This document shows positions 26,900 through 35,696 of a DNA stretch of 64,000 nt, in pieces. The notes under the pieces were generated by a model. It ran no database searches. It was not told the origin of the DNA and worked only from the letters and a program-made list of their open reading frames with translations. Origin of the DNA: Leucobacter chromiireducens (lineage in GTDB: Bacteria > Actinomycetota > Actinomycetes > Actinomycetales > Microbacteriaceae); contig NZ_RPDI01000001.1 in the NCBI RefSeq assembly GCF_003917135.1, forward strand, positions 170,249 to 234,248, given 5' to 3'. Numbering within the stretch: the stretch's first letter is position 1; each line of letters starts with the position of its first letter. Made by a program: the position numbers and the translations under genes.

Positions 26900-28102
26900 G
26901 TGAAACTCGCGATTCTCTCGCGTGCCCCGCACGCGTACTCGACGCAGCGCCTGATGGCGGCGAGCGAGCAGCGCGGCCACAAGGCCCGCGTACTCAACAC
27001 GCTGCGCTTCGGAATTGACCTTGCCGGCGACGAACCCGACCTGCTCTACCGGGGCAAACAGCTGAGCGACTACGACGCGATCCTGCCGCGCATTGGCAAC
27101 TCGATCACCTACTTCGGAACCGCCGTGGTGCGGCAGTTCGAGCAGATGGACGTGTATACCCCGAACACCGCGAACGGGATCTCGAACTCGCGCGACAAGC
27201 TGCGCGCCATTCAGATCCTGTCGCGCCACTCGATCGCGATGCCCGCGACCGCGTTTGTGCGCAATCGCGCCGACGTGCGCGCAGCGATCGAGAGTGTCGG
27301 CGGGGCGCCCGTGGTCATCAAGCTGCTCGAGGGCACGCAGGGGATCGGTGTCATCCTCGCCCCGCAGGTGAAAGTCGCGGAGGCGATCATCGAGACGCTG
27401 CACTCCACCCGCCAGAACGTGCTCATTCAACGGTTCATCTCCGAGAGCCGGGGGCGCGACGTGCGCGCGCTCGTCGTGGGGGATCGGGTCGTTGCGGCGA
27501 TGCGGCGGGTGGCGAGCGGCGACGAGTTTCGCTCGAATGTGCACCGCGGCGGCACGGTTGAGCCGGTGCAGCTCGAGCCAGCGTACGAGCAGGCCGCGGT
27601 GCGCGCCGCGCAGATCATGGGACTCCGCGTCGCCGGCGTCGACATGCTCGAGGGTGACGATGGGCCGCTCGTGATGGAGGTGAACTCCTCGCCTGGGCTG
27701 CAGGGGATCGAGGCTGCCACCGGCCTCGATGTCGCCGGCGCGATCATTGACTACATCGCGAACCAGGTGAACTTCCCTGAGATCGACGTGCGGCAGCGGC
27801 TCAGCGTCTCCACCGGCTACGGGGTCGCCGAGATTTCGATGCACGCCGGCTCGGAGCACGTGGGGAAGCAGCTGGGGGATCTCGGGCTCTGGGACCGCGA
27901 CATCACGGTGCTCACTCTGCACCGCGGCGTGCAGGTGATCCCGAACCCGAGAAAGCACGTGGTGCTTGAACCGGAGGATCGGCTCCTCTGCTTCGGCAAG
28001 CTTGAAGAGATGCGCTCGATGATCCCCGAGCGCCGGCGGCGGCGCGCGCGCGTGCGGAAGCTTCCCCCGGAGGCGCAGGAACTCGCTGAAGGTTCCAGCT
28101 GA
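26900..28102 (+). CDS. rimK: RimK-like ATP-grasp glutamate ligase fused to a TrkA-C (RCK_C) domain
   Basis: 400 residues. The N-terminal part and ATP-grasp domain (about 1-290) match RimK: KLAILSRAPHAYSTQRLMAASEQRGH, LPRIGNSITYFG, VVIKLLEGTQGIGV near residue 147, EVNSSPGLQGIEAATG near 270. RimK enzymes add glutamates to the C-terminus of ribosomal protein S6 or to other acceptors. Residues about 310-385 (VAEISMHAGSEHVGKQLGDLGL ... PEDRLLCFGKLEEM) look like a TrkA-C ligand-binding domain, which E. coli RimK lacks. A basic RRRRRAR tail follows. GTG 26900 has AGGAA 7 nt upstream. Divergent from its presumed antagonist, the retropepsin-like protease. Confidence 0.88.
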   Translation: MKLAILSRAPHAYSTQRLMAASEQRGHKARVLNTLRFGIDLAGDEPDLLYRGKQLSDYDAILPRIGNSITYFGTAVVRQFEQMDVYTPNTANGISNSRDKLRAIQILSRHSIAMPATAFVRNRADVRAAIESVGGAPVVIKLLEGTQGIGVILAPQVKVAEAIIETLHSTRQNVLIQRFISESRGRDVRALVVGDRVVAAMRRVASGDEFRSNVHRGGTVEPVQLEPAYEQAAVRAAQIMGLRVAGVDMLEGDDGPLVMEVNSSPGLQGIEAATGLDVAGAIIDYIANQVNFPEIDVRQRLSVSTGYGVAEISMHAGSEHVGKQLGDLGLWDRDITVLTLHRGVQVIPNPRKHVVLEPEDRLLCFGKLEEMRSMIPERRRRRARVRKLPPEAQELAEGSS

Positions 28103-28130
28103 GCTGAGCGCTCCCGCGCTGTGGCGCGCC

Positions 28131-28844
28131 TTAGCCGCGCTCGGCGACCAGCTGGAACTCGACCTGTCCGCTCGGCTCGACCGAGACGAAGCCGAGGTTG
28201 GGTGCGGTGACCCCGAAGTCCTCGAAGGTGATCGGGATCGAGCCGGCGATCTCGGCGCGCTCGCCGTCGCTGCGGACCTCGACGGACGCGGTCACCGCGC
28301 GCGTCTCGCCCGCGATCGTGAGCTCGCCAGCTGCTGCGGTGCGCACGGTGTCGCCCGAGTTCGGGATCTCGTGCAGGGTGACCGGCTCCGTGAGCGTGAA
28401 GGTCGCCTCGGGGAACTCCCCGGTGCGGAGGGCCTCGTCGCGGAAGTATGCGTCGCGCGGCGCGCTGTCGGTGGCGATCGAGGCGACGTCGACGGTCAGC
28501 TGAGCGGTGTCGAGTGTGAGCCCATCAGCACTGATCTGGAAGTCCCCGCTCACCTCCGCGGTGCGCCCGGTGACCGTGACGTCGGTCCCGTTGAGCACCT
28601 CGTTGACGCGGTAGCCCGCCTCGGAGCCGTCGGCCACCCGCCATGTGCCGGCGATGACCGCGGGATCGAGGGGATCACCGCTCGATTCACCCATGATCTG
28701 CTCGGTGCCGGAGAGCGCCGGGGCGTCCGCCGCGGGTGCGGCGATGAAGTCACGGTAGACCATGGGCCCCGCGATTGCTGCGACGGCGGCGAGCGCAAGC
28801 ACGCCAGCGCCGACCCCGATGAGCACCTTTTGCGACTTCTGCAC
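28131..28844 (-). CDS. Membrane-anchored YceI family protein
   Basis: 237 residues. One N-terminal hydrophobic helix (VLIGVGAGVLALAAVAAIAG) anchors an extracytoplasmic YceI lipocalin-like domain: GTWRVADGSEAGYRVNEVL, TLDTAQLTVDVASIATDSAPRDAYF, FPEATFTLTEPV and ITFEDFGVTAPN. YceI proteins bind isoprenoid-type lipids. Start GTG 28844 is preferred over GTG 28871 because AAGGAG lies 5 nt before it. Convergent with rimK (28 bp between stops). Confidence 0.88.
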   Translation of the reverse strand: MQKSQKVLIGVGAGVLALAAVAAIAGPMVYRDFIAAPAADAPALSGTEQIMGESSGDPLDPAVIAGTWRVADGSEAGYRVNEVLNGTDVTVTGRTAEVSGDFQISADGLTLDTAQLTVDVASIATDSAPRDAYFRDEALRTGEFPEATFTLTEPVTLHEIPNSGDTVRTAAAGELTIAGETRAVTASVEVRSDGERAEIAGSIPITFEDFGVTAPNLGFVSVEPSGQVEFQLVAERG

Positions 28845-28958
28845 TGCGGCTCCTTCTTGCTGGATATTCACCGCGATACGGGCGAATTGGTACCCACTGT
28901 GTCAGGCCAGCCAATGAGCACACTCGGAGCTCCTCGGGAAAATGCTGGAAGTTCTGGA

Positions 28959-29543
28959 TCAGAGCGCGGCGAGCAGCGCCTTCCAGTGCGCGCGCCACTC
29001 CTCGATGCGATCCCCATCGGGGAGCCCTTCCAAGCTGACCGTGAGGACGGCGCGATCCTGATCCTTCGGTGTTGCTGACACCTCGACCCGGCCGGCGCCC
29101 GCGAGGTCGAATCGCCAGAACGAGCGCTTCTCGGTGCGGGAGGGCCGCGGCTCGCCGGCGGCGTGCCCGAGGTGCTCAGCGCGGTCGCCGTGCGCTTCCC
29201 GCCACGCGGCAATCGCCGCGTCGCGGTCGAGGGGCAGGGTGCGGCTCGCGCTCACGCGGAAGGTGCCGGTGGAGGACTGCCCTGGCACGCGCAACCCGGC
29301 GTGCTGCTCGTAGGCGATCGCGATCCCCTGCGCCCACCAGTCGGGGTTCGCGAGATCCGCTGGCAGCTCGGCGCGCGCGATACGCGCGATCTCGGGGTGC
29401 GGGAGCGTCGCAGCGTCGGCGGCCTCGAAGAGCGTCACCCACTCGCCCCACGGTTTGCGCGACGCGCGTTCGATTGCTGGGACGCGCTCGCCGCGGGTGC
29501 GGTTTCCTGAGTGCTGCATGGATTCCTGCACGGTGTCGCTCAT
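28959..29543 (-). CDS. DUF4287/SRPBCC-like conserved hypothetical protein
   Basis: 194 residues, no signal peptide or helix. The first half (KPWGEWVTLFEAADAATLPHPEIAR ... NPDWWAQGIAIAYEQHAGLRVPGQ) resembles the DUF4287-type domain found next to SRPBCC domains. The second half (VEVSATPKDQDRAVLTVSLEGLPDGDRIEEWRAHWKALLAAL) looks like the end of an AHSA1/SRPBCC helix-grip fold. Assignment is from remembered family patterns and is tentative. Divergent from dgt across 65 bp. Function unknown. Confidence 0.7.
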   Translation of the reverse strand: MSDTVQESMQHSGNRTRGERVPAIERASRKPWGEWVTLFEAADAATLPHPEIARIARAELPADLANPDWWAQGIAIAYEQHAGLRVPGQSSTGTFRVSASRTLPLDRDAAIAAWREAHGDRAEHLGHAAGEPRPSRTEKRSFWRFDLAGAGRVEVSATPKDQDRAVLTVSLEGLPDGDRIEEWRAHWKALLAAL

Positions 29544-29608
29544 CGCGTGTCCTTTCCCGAGGCTGCGCACCAGTGTAGCTGCGCGCCAGAAACTGCTTGA
29601 ATGGGTGC

Positions 29609-31222
29609 ATGAGTGAGGCTGGGGTGACCACGGTGCCGGGGACGCGCGGTGCACGGAGGTACGTCGAGCAAGAGTCCTCCCAGCACCGCTCCGCTGGCAT
29701 CCACGACGCTGACGTGCCGATCGCACTCACGTCGGCGGCCCAGGACTTCCGGATCGACCTCGAGCGCATCCGGTTCTCCTCCTACTTCGCCAGGCTCTCC
29801 GATGTGACACAGGTGGTGCCGCAGTCGGGCGTCGGCCCGGTGATGCACAATCGCCTCACCCACTCGCTCAAGGTAAGCGCCGTTGCGCGGGTGATCGCGG
29901 CGCAGCTCGCGGGGCAGGCCGCTGTGCACGCCGCGTTCGCGCGCGGGGAGGCTGCACGAGACGACGCGGCCGGCGCGGTCATCGCGGATCTCGGCGGCTG
30001 CGACACAGTCGTCGCGCAGGCCGCGGCGCACGCCCACGATCTTGGCCACCCGCCGTTCGGGCACCTCGGCGAGCGCGTGCTCGACCGCGTGGCGCGTGAA
30101 CGCTTCGGCCTGCCAGAGGGATTCGAGGGGAACGCGCAGAGCTTTCGCATTCTCACGCAGCTCGACACGCTCGGGCGCGACTTCCCCGGCCTCAATCTCA
30201 CGGCGGCGACCCGCGCCGCGACGCTGAAGTATCCGTGGACGCGCGCCGAGTGGGTGGGTGTCACGACGGCGGAGCGCCCGGTCGCGGAGCGCCCGCGTGG
30301 CGTCGGCGCTGACGAGCAGAACGGGGCCGAGAAGTTCTCCGCGTACGCGCTCGACGCGGCGGAGATGGACGCGGCACTCGCCGCGCACCCGAACATCGCG
30401 TCCGGCATGCAGACGGTGGAGTGCGCGGTCATGGATCTCGCCGACGACATCGCGTACGCCGTGCACGACCTGGACGACTTCGCGCGCGCCGGCGTGCTGC
30501 AGCAGTCGGCGGTCACCGGGGAGCTGCGCGCCTGGCTGGCACAATCCACGCTGCTCGCCGGCGCCGAGCTCACGGAGCTGAACGGGAGCTGGCGCGCGCC
30601 CGGGCACTCGCTCGAGCTCCTGTGGCGTCGCCTCGCGCTCAAGGACGCCTGGATCGCGGATCGCGAGGCGTTCACCGCGGCAGTGCTCCGCGTGGCAGAG
30701 GAGGTGGGCGAATCCCTGCTTGCCGCCCCATACGACGGCGGGATCGATACCGAGCGTGCGGTGTCCGGCTTCACGCGGCGCTGGATCGAGCATCTGCGCA
30801 CGTCGATCGTCGTCGAGGAGACGCCGCACGTACGGAGCGGGCACGTCCGCCTGAACGCGCGCGCCTGGCACGAGGTGATGGTGCTGAAGTTCGTGCACGC
30901 GCACTTCGTGCTCGAGCGCCCCGAGCTGGGGCAGACGCAGCGCGGGCAGGCGCGCGTCATCGCCGACCTCGCGCTCGGCTTCGACGCGTGGCTCACCGAT
31001 CCGGTCGACGCTGGCCGCGCACCGCGACGGCTGCTCGAGTGGGTGGACGAGGCGACGGCGGGGTACTTCGCGCTGCGACGCGATCGGCCCGAGCTACTCA
31101 CCGGGGAGACGAGCGATGCCGGGCTCAGGCGGCAGGGCCGCGCGCGTGCCGTCCTCGACTACGTCGCCGCGCTGAGCGACCAGCAGGCGCGCATCACGCA
31201 CGGGGAACTCACCCGCGGCTGA
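29609..31222 (+). CDS. dgt: Deoxyguanosinetriphosphate triphosphohydrolase-like HD protein
   Basis: 537 residues. dNTP triphosphohydrolase of the HD superfamily, which cleaves dGTP (or other dNTPs) to the nucleoside and triphosphate. Metal ligands are recognisable: HNRLTHSLKVSAVAR near residue 75 (first His) and AAHAHDLGHPPFGHLGE with H143-D144. The DDIAYAVHDLDDF segment near 275 supplies the last Asp. Start ATG 29609 is used; TTG 29597 is in frame but lacks support. Monocistronic. The length fits actinobacterial homologues. Confidence 0.92.
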   Translation: MSEAGVTTVPGTRGARRYVEQESSQHRSAGIHDADVPIALTSAAQDFRIDLERIRFSSYFARLSDVTQVVPQSGVGPVMHNRLTHSLKVSAVARVIAAQLAGQAAVHAAFARGEAARDDAAGAVIADLGGCDTVVAQAAAHAHDLGHPPFGHLGERVLDRVARERFGLPEGFEGNAQSFRILTQLDTLGRDFPGLNLTAATRAATLKYPWTRAEWVGVTTAERPVAERPRGVGADEQNGAEKFSAYALDAAEMDAALAAHPNIASGMQTVECAVMDLADDIAYAVHDLDDFARAGVLQQSAVTGELRAWLAQSTLLAGAELTELNGSWRAPGHSLELLWRRLALKDAWIADREAFTAAVLRVAEEVGESLLAAPYDGGIDTERAVSGFTRRWIEHLRTSIVVEETPHVRSGHVRLNARAWHEVMVLKFVHAHFVLERPELGQTQRGQARVIADLALGFDAWLTDPVDAGRAPRRLLEWVDEATAGYFALRRDRPELLTGETSDAGLRRQGRARAVLDYVAALSDQQARITHGELTRG

Positions 31223-31363
31223 GCGGCGGCGCGCGGTGCGCCACGCCCCAGCCCCGAGGCCCCCGCACCGCGCCCGGCAAACGCGGTAGGAGCACTAGGA
31301 CGGGGTCTGCGGGATACTGGGAGATGGCCTATTCTGGGGCCGACACACCCTGGGAGGGCACAC

Positions 31364-31894
31364 ATGGAGCAGCCGGCAGCACGCGATTCGATCCTGACCC
31401 GCTATGGCTCGCTCGATGAAGCGCTCGTGCACCGCAAAGCGAGCGTGCCGAACCGCGTGTTCCTGCGCCGCCTGCTGAGCCGCATGCCGATCTCGCGCCT
31501 CATGCGCTCGGAGGGCGGCATCCTCGTCGAGCGCTCCGACGGGGCGCCGGCCGTGCAGATCTTCCGCGGCTACACCGTCGGCTTCCAGAGCGAGGAGGAG
31601 ATCATCGCCGTGGTCGGGGAGGCGGCCCCGCGCTGGCGCAGCGTGCGCACCCCGGGCGTCTGGGCGGTCGACCACCCGGATCACGGGCGCGGCGTCGCCG
31701 CAGAAACGGACACGCTTGAGCCGCTGGGTGGCGCGAAGCGCGCGACTCGATCGGGATCCCGCCGCACGGCCACCCCGAAGCCGAAGGCCGAGCCCAAGGC
31801 GAAGCCGGCGGCCGCGCCGGAGCGCGTGCAGGCCGTCTGCCCCAACTGCTTCATGCTGATGGCGCTCTCCGGGGTCTGCGGCAACTGCGCGTAG
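31364..31894 (+). CDS. Hypothetical protein with basic linker and C-terminal zinc-ribbon
   Basis: 176 residues; family not recognised. Residues 1-105 look like a compact folded domain with basic helix VPNRVFLRRLLSRMPISRLMRSEGG and an EEEIIAVVGE segment. Residues 115-150 are a Lys/Pro/Ala linker (KPKAEPKAKPAAAPE) of the kind that contacts nucleic acid. The end is CPNC-MLMALSGV-CGNC, a four-cysteine zinc knuckle. GGGAGG is well placed before ATG 31364 and TATTCT at 31330 may be the -10. A nucleic-acid role is inference only. Confidence 0.75.
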   Translation: MEQPAARDSILTRYGSLDEALVHRKASVPNRVFLRRLLSRMPISRLMRSEGGILVERSDGAPAVQIFRGYTVGFQSEEEIIAVVGEAAPRWRSVRTPGVWAVDHPDHGRGVAAETDTLEPLGGAKRATRSGSRRTATPKPKAEPKAKPAAAPERVQAVCPNCFMLMALSGVCGNCA

Positions 31895-31921
31895 ACCGCC
31901 ACTGCTGCGGCCCCGACCACG

Positions 31922-32608
31922 CTAGGGCAGCACGGGAAATTCTCGCGCGGTGTCCCACGGCTGGCTCCAGCCCAGCTCGTCGAAGAGCGAGGCGAGCAGG
32001 ATCCCGGTGAACCCCCACACCGTGCGCGCGCCGAAGCGCTCGCTCAGCTGAAACGCCGCGCCGCGGTGGGTCATCCCCGGCCGTGACAGCACGGAGGTGC
32101 CGCGCGCGGCCGGGTCGAGCAGCTCGGCAACGGGTGCGCGAAACACCTCAACCGACTCCGAGTGGTCTGCGGCGACCGCGCTGGGCAGCCGCCACCAGCC
32201 CAGCACCGGGGTGACCAGGTTGTTGCTCACGGGGATGTGCACGGGAGGGAGCGCGCCGAGCACGTCGACGCCGCTCGGGTCGAGCCCCGTCTCCTCGTGC
32301 GCCTCGCGGAGCGCTGTGGCCACCGAGTCGGCGTCCTCCGGCTCCACGCCGCCGCCGGGAAACGCGATCTGCCCCGCGTGGTGGCGCATCCCGTCGGCGC
32401 GCCGCGTGAGCAGCACGTCGAGCTCGGGCGGCACCCCGCTTGGGCCGGCGGCGGCCGGCGTGCGGTCGAGCGCACCGAACAGAATCAGCACCGCCGAGTG
32501 GCGCAGCGGGGTGTCGGCGAGCGCGCCCTGCGGCGGGAAACGCAGCGTGAGGTTGCGTTCCATGAGCGCGCGCAGCTCGCGCTCGGCCTCGGCGACTGAG
32601 CGTTCCAT
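31922..32608 (-). CDS. CoA pyrophosphatase-like Nudix hydrolase
   Basis: 228 residues. Nudix box GGGVEPEDADSVATALREAHEETGL near residues 85-110, preceded by the NudL/CoAse-type HHAGQIAFPGG. Such enzymes split CoA or acyl-CoA into 3',5'-ADP and phosphopantetheine. Lies just downstream of accE on the same strand (39 nt), but it has its own leaderless-type TAGGCT-N7-ATG promoter, so it is probably transcribed separately. Convergent with the zinc-ribbon orphan gene. Confidence 0.88.
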   Translation of the reverse strand: MERSVAEAERELRALMERNLTLRFPPQGALADTPLRHSAVLILFGALDRTPAAAGPSGVPPELDVLLTRRADGMRHHAGQIAFPGGGVEPEDADSVATALREAHEETGLDPSGVDVLGALPPVHIPVSNNLVTPVLGWWRLPSAVAADHSESVEVFRAPVAELLDPAARGTSVLSRPGMTHRGAAFQLSERFGARTVWGFTGILLASLFDELGWSQPWDTAREFPVLP

Positions 32609-32615
32609 GCGGCTC

Positions 32616-32621
32616 AGCCTA
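32616..32621 (-). promoter_or_regulatory. -10 element TAGGCT of the Nudix gene
   Basis: Minus strand TAGGCT-N7-ATG(32608), same hexamer and spacing as before the AccBC gene and accD. Confidence 0.5.
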
Positions 32622-32647
32622 GCCGTGCCGGCTGTGCTCGCGCCCGA

Positions 32648-32959
32648 CTATCCCTCGACCAGGAGGTCTGAGATGCCCTCTGGCACCCGCTGCGAGCGGG
32701 CCCACGGCTCGCGGTCCCTGCGCGCAACGCGCTTCGCGCTCTGGGTTTCCTCCGCGCGCACCTGCGTGAGCACGGCGATCACCGCCGCGTGCTCCTCGGC
32801 GCTCACGCCGCGCGTCACGAAGGTGATGTCGGAGCCAGAGAGCGCGTCGTCCTGCGGGCCGAGCTCCTCGCGCTTCGCCGCGTCGCGCGCCGCCGCGTCG
32901 GGCGGCAGCAGCGCGTCGGCCTGGCGGCCGGCCTCCTGATCGGGATCTGCGGGGCTCAC
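32648..32959 (-). CDS. Acyl-CoA carboxylase epsilon subunit
   Basis: 103 residues. The core [23 protein letters not shown] matches the short AccE/PccE subunits of actinobacterial acyl-CoA carboxylases, which stabilise the AccA3-AccD complex. The N-terminal 50 residues are charged and probably disordered. GTG 32959 overlaps the accD stop (GTGA, 32956-32959), as expected for a translationally coupled partner. Confidence 0.85.
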   Translation of the reverse strand: MSPADPDQEAGRQADALLPPDAAARDAAKREELGPQDDALSGSDITFVTRGVSAEEHAAVIAVLTQVRAEETQSAKRVARRDREPWARSQRVPEGISDLLVEG

Positions 32960-34563
32960 AGTGGGATGTTCCCGTGCTTCTTGGCCGGCTGCTCGGTGCG
33001 CTTGCCGCGGAGGCCGCGGAGCGACTTGATGACGGCGAGGCGGGTGCCTGCCGGCTCGAGCACGTTGTCGAGCTCGCCGCGCTCGGCGGCGAGGAACGGG
33101 CTCGTCACGTCGGCCGTGTACTTCGCGGTCAGCTCGGCGCGCAGCGCCTCGACGTCCTCGCCGCGCTCGGCTGCAGCCGCAAGCTCCTTGCGGTAGAGGA
33201 TGTTCACGGCGCCCGAGCCGCCCATCACGGCGATCTCGGCGGTGGGCCACGCGATGTTGAAGTCGGCGCCCATCTGCTTCGAGCCCATGACGATGTATGC
33301 CCCGCCGTACGCCTTGCGCGTGATGATCGTCACGAGCGGCACGGTCGCCTCGGCGTAGGCGTAGAGCAGCTTCGCGCCGCGGCGGATGACGCCCTGCAGC
33401 TCCTGATCGGTGCCTGGCAGGTAGCCGGGCACGTCGACGAGCGTGAGGATCGGGATCGAGAACGCGTCGCAGAACCGCACGAAGCGCGCGGCCTTCTCGC
33501 TCGCGTCGATGTTCAGCGTGCCGGCCATCTGGTTGGGCTGGTTCGCAACGATCCCGACCGTGCGCCCCTCGACCCGGCCGAAGCCGATCAGCATGTTCGG
33601 GGCGAACAGCGGCTGCACCTCGAGGAAGTCACCGCTGTCGAGGATCGCCTCGATAACCGTCTTCATGTCGTACGGCTGGTTCGGGCTGTCCGGGATCAAC
33701 GAGTTGAGCTTGCGGTCGGCGTCGGTGATCTCGAGCGCGGTGTCGCTGTCGTACACGGGCGCCTCGGCCAGGTTGTTGTCCGGCAGGTAGCTGATCAGCG
33801 CACGCGCGTAGTCGAGCGCGTCGTACTCGTCGCTCGCGAGGTAGTGCGAGACGCCGCTCGTCTTGTTGTGCGTGAGCGCGCCGCCGAGCTCCTCGAACCC
33901 GACCTCCTCGCCAGTGACCGTCTTGATGACGTCGGGGCCGGTGACGAACATGTGGCTCGTCTTGTCCACCATGATGACGAAGTCGGTGAGCGCGGGGGAG
34001 TAGACGGCGCCGCCGGCGGACGGGCCCATCACGATCGAGATCTGCGGGATCACGCCGGAGCACATCGTGTTCAGTCGGAAGATGTTCGCGTACTTCGAGA
34101 GCGACACCACGCCCTCCTGGATACGCGCCCCGCCCGAGTCGAGGATGCCGAGTACCGGTGCGCCGGTCTTCAGCGCGAACTCCATCGCCTTCACGATCTT
34201 CTCGCCAGCGACCTCGCCGAGCGAGCCGCCGAAGGTGGTGAAGTCCTGCGAGTAGACGACGACCTGGCGGCCGTGGATGGTGCCGGCACCCGTGACGACC
34301 GAGTCGCCGAAGGGGTGGGACTTCTCCATGCCGAAGCCGTGGCTCCGGTGCTTCACGTACTTGTCGAACTCGACGAACGAGCCGGGATCGAGGAGCGCGG
34401 TGATGCGCTCGCGCGCCGTCATTTTGCCGCGCGGGTGCTGCTTCGCGGCGGCGGCGGCGTCGCGGTCGCCCACGGCCTCCTGGTACTTCCGGCGGTGGTC
34501 GGCGATCCGACCCGCGGTCGTGGCGGGTCCGGGGTTCGCTGAGGTGGCGTTCTCTGCAGTCAC
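32956..34563 (-). CDS. Acyl-CoA carboxylase beta chain (carboxyltransferase)
   Basis: 535 residues. Carboxyltransferase (AccD/PccB type) that moves CO2 from carboxybiotin to acetyl- or propionyl-CoA. Crotonase-like halves are clear: [49 protein letters not shown] in the first, and [13 protein letters not shown] with [21 protein letters not shown] in the second. Acetyl versus propionyl preference cannot be told from sequence alone. Pairs with accE downstream and the AccBC protein at 7-8.7 kb. GTG 34563 has TAGGCT-N7 upstream and no Shine-Dalgarno site. Confidence 0.93.
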   Translation of the reverse strand: MTAENATSANPGPATTAGRIADHRRKYQEAVGDRDAAAAAKQHPRGKMTARERITALLDPGSFVEFDKYVKHRSHGFGMEKSHPFGDSVVTGAGTIHGRQVVVYSQDFTTFGGSLGEVAGEKIVKAMEFALKTGAPVLGILDSGGARIQEGVVSLSKYANIFRLNTMCSGVIPQISIVMGPSAGGAVYSPALTDFVIMVDKTSHMFVTGPDVIKTVTGEEVGFEELGGALTHNKTSGVSHYLASDEYDALDYARALISYLPDNNLAEAPVYDSDTALEITDADRKLNSLIPDSPNQPYDMKTVIEAILDSGDFLEVQPLFAPNMLIGFGRVEGRTVGIVANQPNQMAGTLNIDASEKAARFVRFCDAFSIPILTLVDVPGYLPGTDQELQGVIRRGAKLLYAYAEATVPLVTIITRKAYGGAYIVMGSKQMGADFNIAWPTAEIAVMGGSGAVNILYRKELAAAAERGEDVEALRAELTAKYTADVTSPFLAAERGELDNVLEPAGTRLAVIKSLRGLRGKRTEQPAKKHGNIPL

Positions 34564-34570
34564 GGAAGCC

Positions 34571-34576
34571 AGCCTA
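34571..34576 (-). promoter_or_regulatory. -10 element TAGGCT of accD
   Basis: Minus strand TAGGCT-N7-GTG(34563); leaderless-type start of the accD-accE unit. Confidence 0.5.
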
Positions 34577-34677
34577 GCGCGGCACCCATGCCCGAAGCAT
34601 CCGAACCTCTCCAACGGAATCCCTGAACCTTGGTCGATTCCCACCAAAGCTACGCCCGCCCAGCCCCCGTCACCACG

Positions 34678-34748
34678 GGATCGGGGTCACTCCGGCAGGG
34701 TGTCGCGTCTGCCCACGGCGCGACACCCTGCCGGAGTGACCCCGATCC
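34678..34748. repeat. Dispersed palindromic repeat, copy 2 (perfect)
   Basis: Perfect 30-bp arms (34678-34707 and 34719-34748) around an 11-nt loop. Arm reads GGATCGGGGTCACTCCGGCA then GGGTGTCGCG, one base different from copy 1. Located between the divergent accD and birA starts, so it is not a terminator for either. Confidence 0.85.
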
Positions 34749-34774
34749 GCTCGGGCGGGGCCAGGCGAGCGCGG

Positions 34775-34780
34775 TAGCGT
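34775..34780 (+). promoter_or_regulatory. -10 element TAGCGT of birA
   Basis: TAGCGT-N6-ATG(34787), leaderless-type spacing. Confidence 0.5.
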
Positions 34781-34786
34781 TGGGGC

Positions 34787-35620
34787 ATGGAACTGACGCG
34801 CACGTCCGACCTCCTGCCCAGCGTGCTCTGGCGGGAGAGCTCGCCCTCCACGAACGCCGAACTCCGCGCGCTCGCGCACGAGGGCGAGCAGGGCGGCGAG
34901 CCGCTCGCCGACGGCACCCTGCTTCTCACCGCCGACCAGACCGCAGGACGCGGCCGCCTCGATCGCGGCTGGGTCACCCCGCCAGGGCAGTCGGTTGCCG
35001 CGTCCCTGCTCGTGCGGGGCGCCGGCGCCGGGCTCGAGCTGAGCTGGCTGCCGCTCCTCGTCGGCACCGCGATGAGCACCGCACTGCAGTCACGCTTCGG
35101 GGAGGGCATGCGCGTCGGCGTGAAATGGCCGAACGACGTGCATGTGCGCGACGAGGACGACGCGATCGCCGGGCGACCGGGGCAGAAGCTGTGCGGGATC
35201 CTGTGCGAGCTGCTGCCCGACGGCTCGGTCATCGTGGGGACCGGCGTGAACCTCCTGATCCCCGAGTACGAGTTGCCGACGGGGCGTGCGACGTCGCTGC
35301 TCGCGGCCGGCGCCGACGTCGGTGGCGCGGAGACCGTGTTCGACCCGGCAGGCGTCGCACTCGTCGACGGGGTGCTCGCCGACTACGTGCTGGCGCTCCG
35401 GCAGCTCCTCACGCTCGCAGCGGAGAACCCCGCGGCTGCACGCGCCCGCGTCGCGCGCGCCTCGCTGACCCTCGGCACCGAGGTGCGTGTGCACCTGCCC
35501 GGCGACGAGATCGTCGACGGCCGGGCACGTGCGCTCGCCGCGGACGGCTCGCTCGTGGTCGATCTGCCCACGGGTGGTCAGCTGACCGTCTCGGCGGGCG
35601 ACGTCGAGCACCTCCGCTGA
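34787..35620 (+). CDS. birA: Biotin--[acetyl-CoA-carboxylase] ligase
   Basis: 277 residues. Activates biotin to biotinyl-AMP and attaches it to the biotin carrier lysine (here K551 of the AccBC protein). Visible motifs: ADQTAGRGRLDRGWVTPPGQS near residues 48-68 (the GRGRxGR-type loop), VKWPNDVHVRD near 112 and KLCGILCELLPDGSVIVGTGVNL near 133. The C-terminal BPL_C beta domain follows. No N-terminal winged helix, so it is a monofunctional ligase without repressor activity. Divergent from accD, which fits a shared task. Confidence 0.94.
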   Translation: MELTRTSDLLPSVLWRESSPSTNAELRALAHEGEQGGEPLADGTLLLTADQTAGRGRLDRGWVTPPGQSVAASLLVRGAGAGLELSWLPLLVGTAMSTALQSRFGEGMRVGVKWPNDVHVRDEDDAIAGRPGQKLCGILCELLPDGSVIVGTGVNLLIPEYELPTGRATSLLAAGADVGGAETVFDPAGVALVDGVLADYVLALRQLLTLAAENPAAARARVARASLTLGTEVRVHLPGDEIVDGRARALAADGSLVVDLPTGGQLTVSAGDVEHLR

Positions 35621-35634
35621 TCGCACGCCGGACG

Positions 35635-35694
35635 GCACACGACGGAGCCCGCCACCACGATGCAGTGATCGTGGTGGCGGGCTCCGTCGTGTGC
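35635..35694. terminator. Perfect 27-bp bidirectional hairpin between birA and permease 1
   Basis: Arms 35635-35661 and 35668-35694 pair without mismatch around GCAGTG. It begins 15 nt after the birA stop and ends 3 nt before the permease stop, so it can end both convergent transcripts. Confidence 0.75.
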
Positions 35695-35696
35695 GG

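Noticed and set aside
34787..35620. BirA as transcriptional repressor of biotin genes
   Set aside because: No N-terminal winged-helix domain is present, so it is only a ligase.
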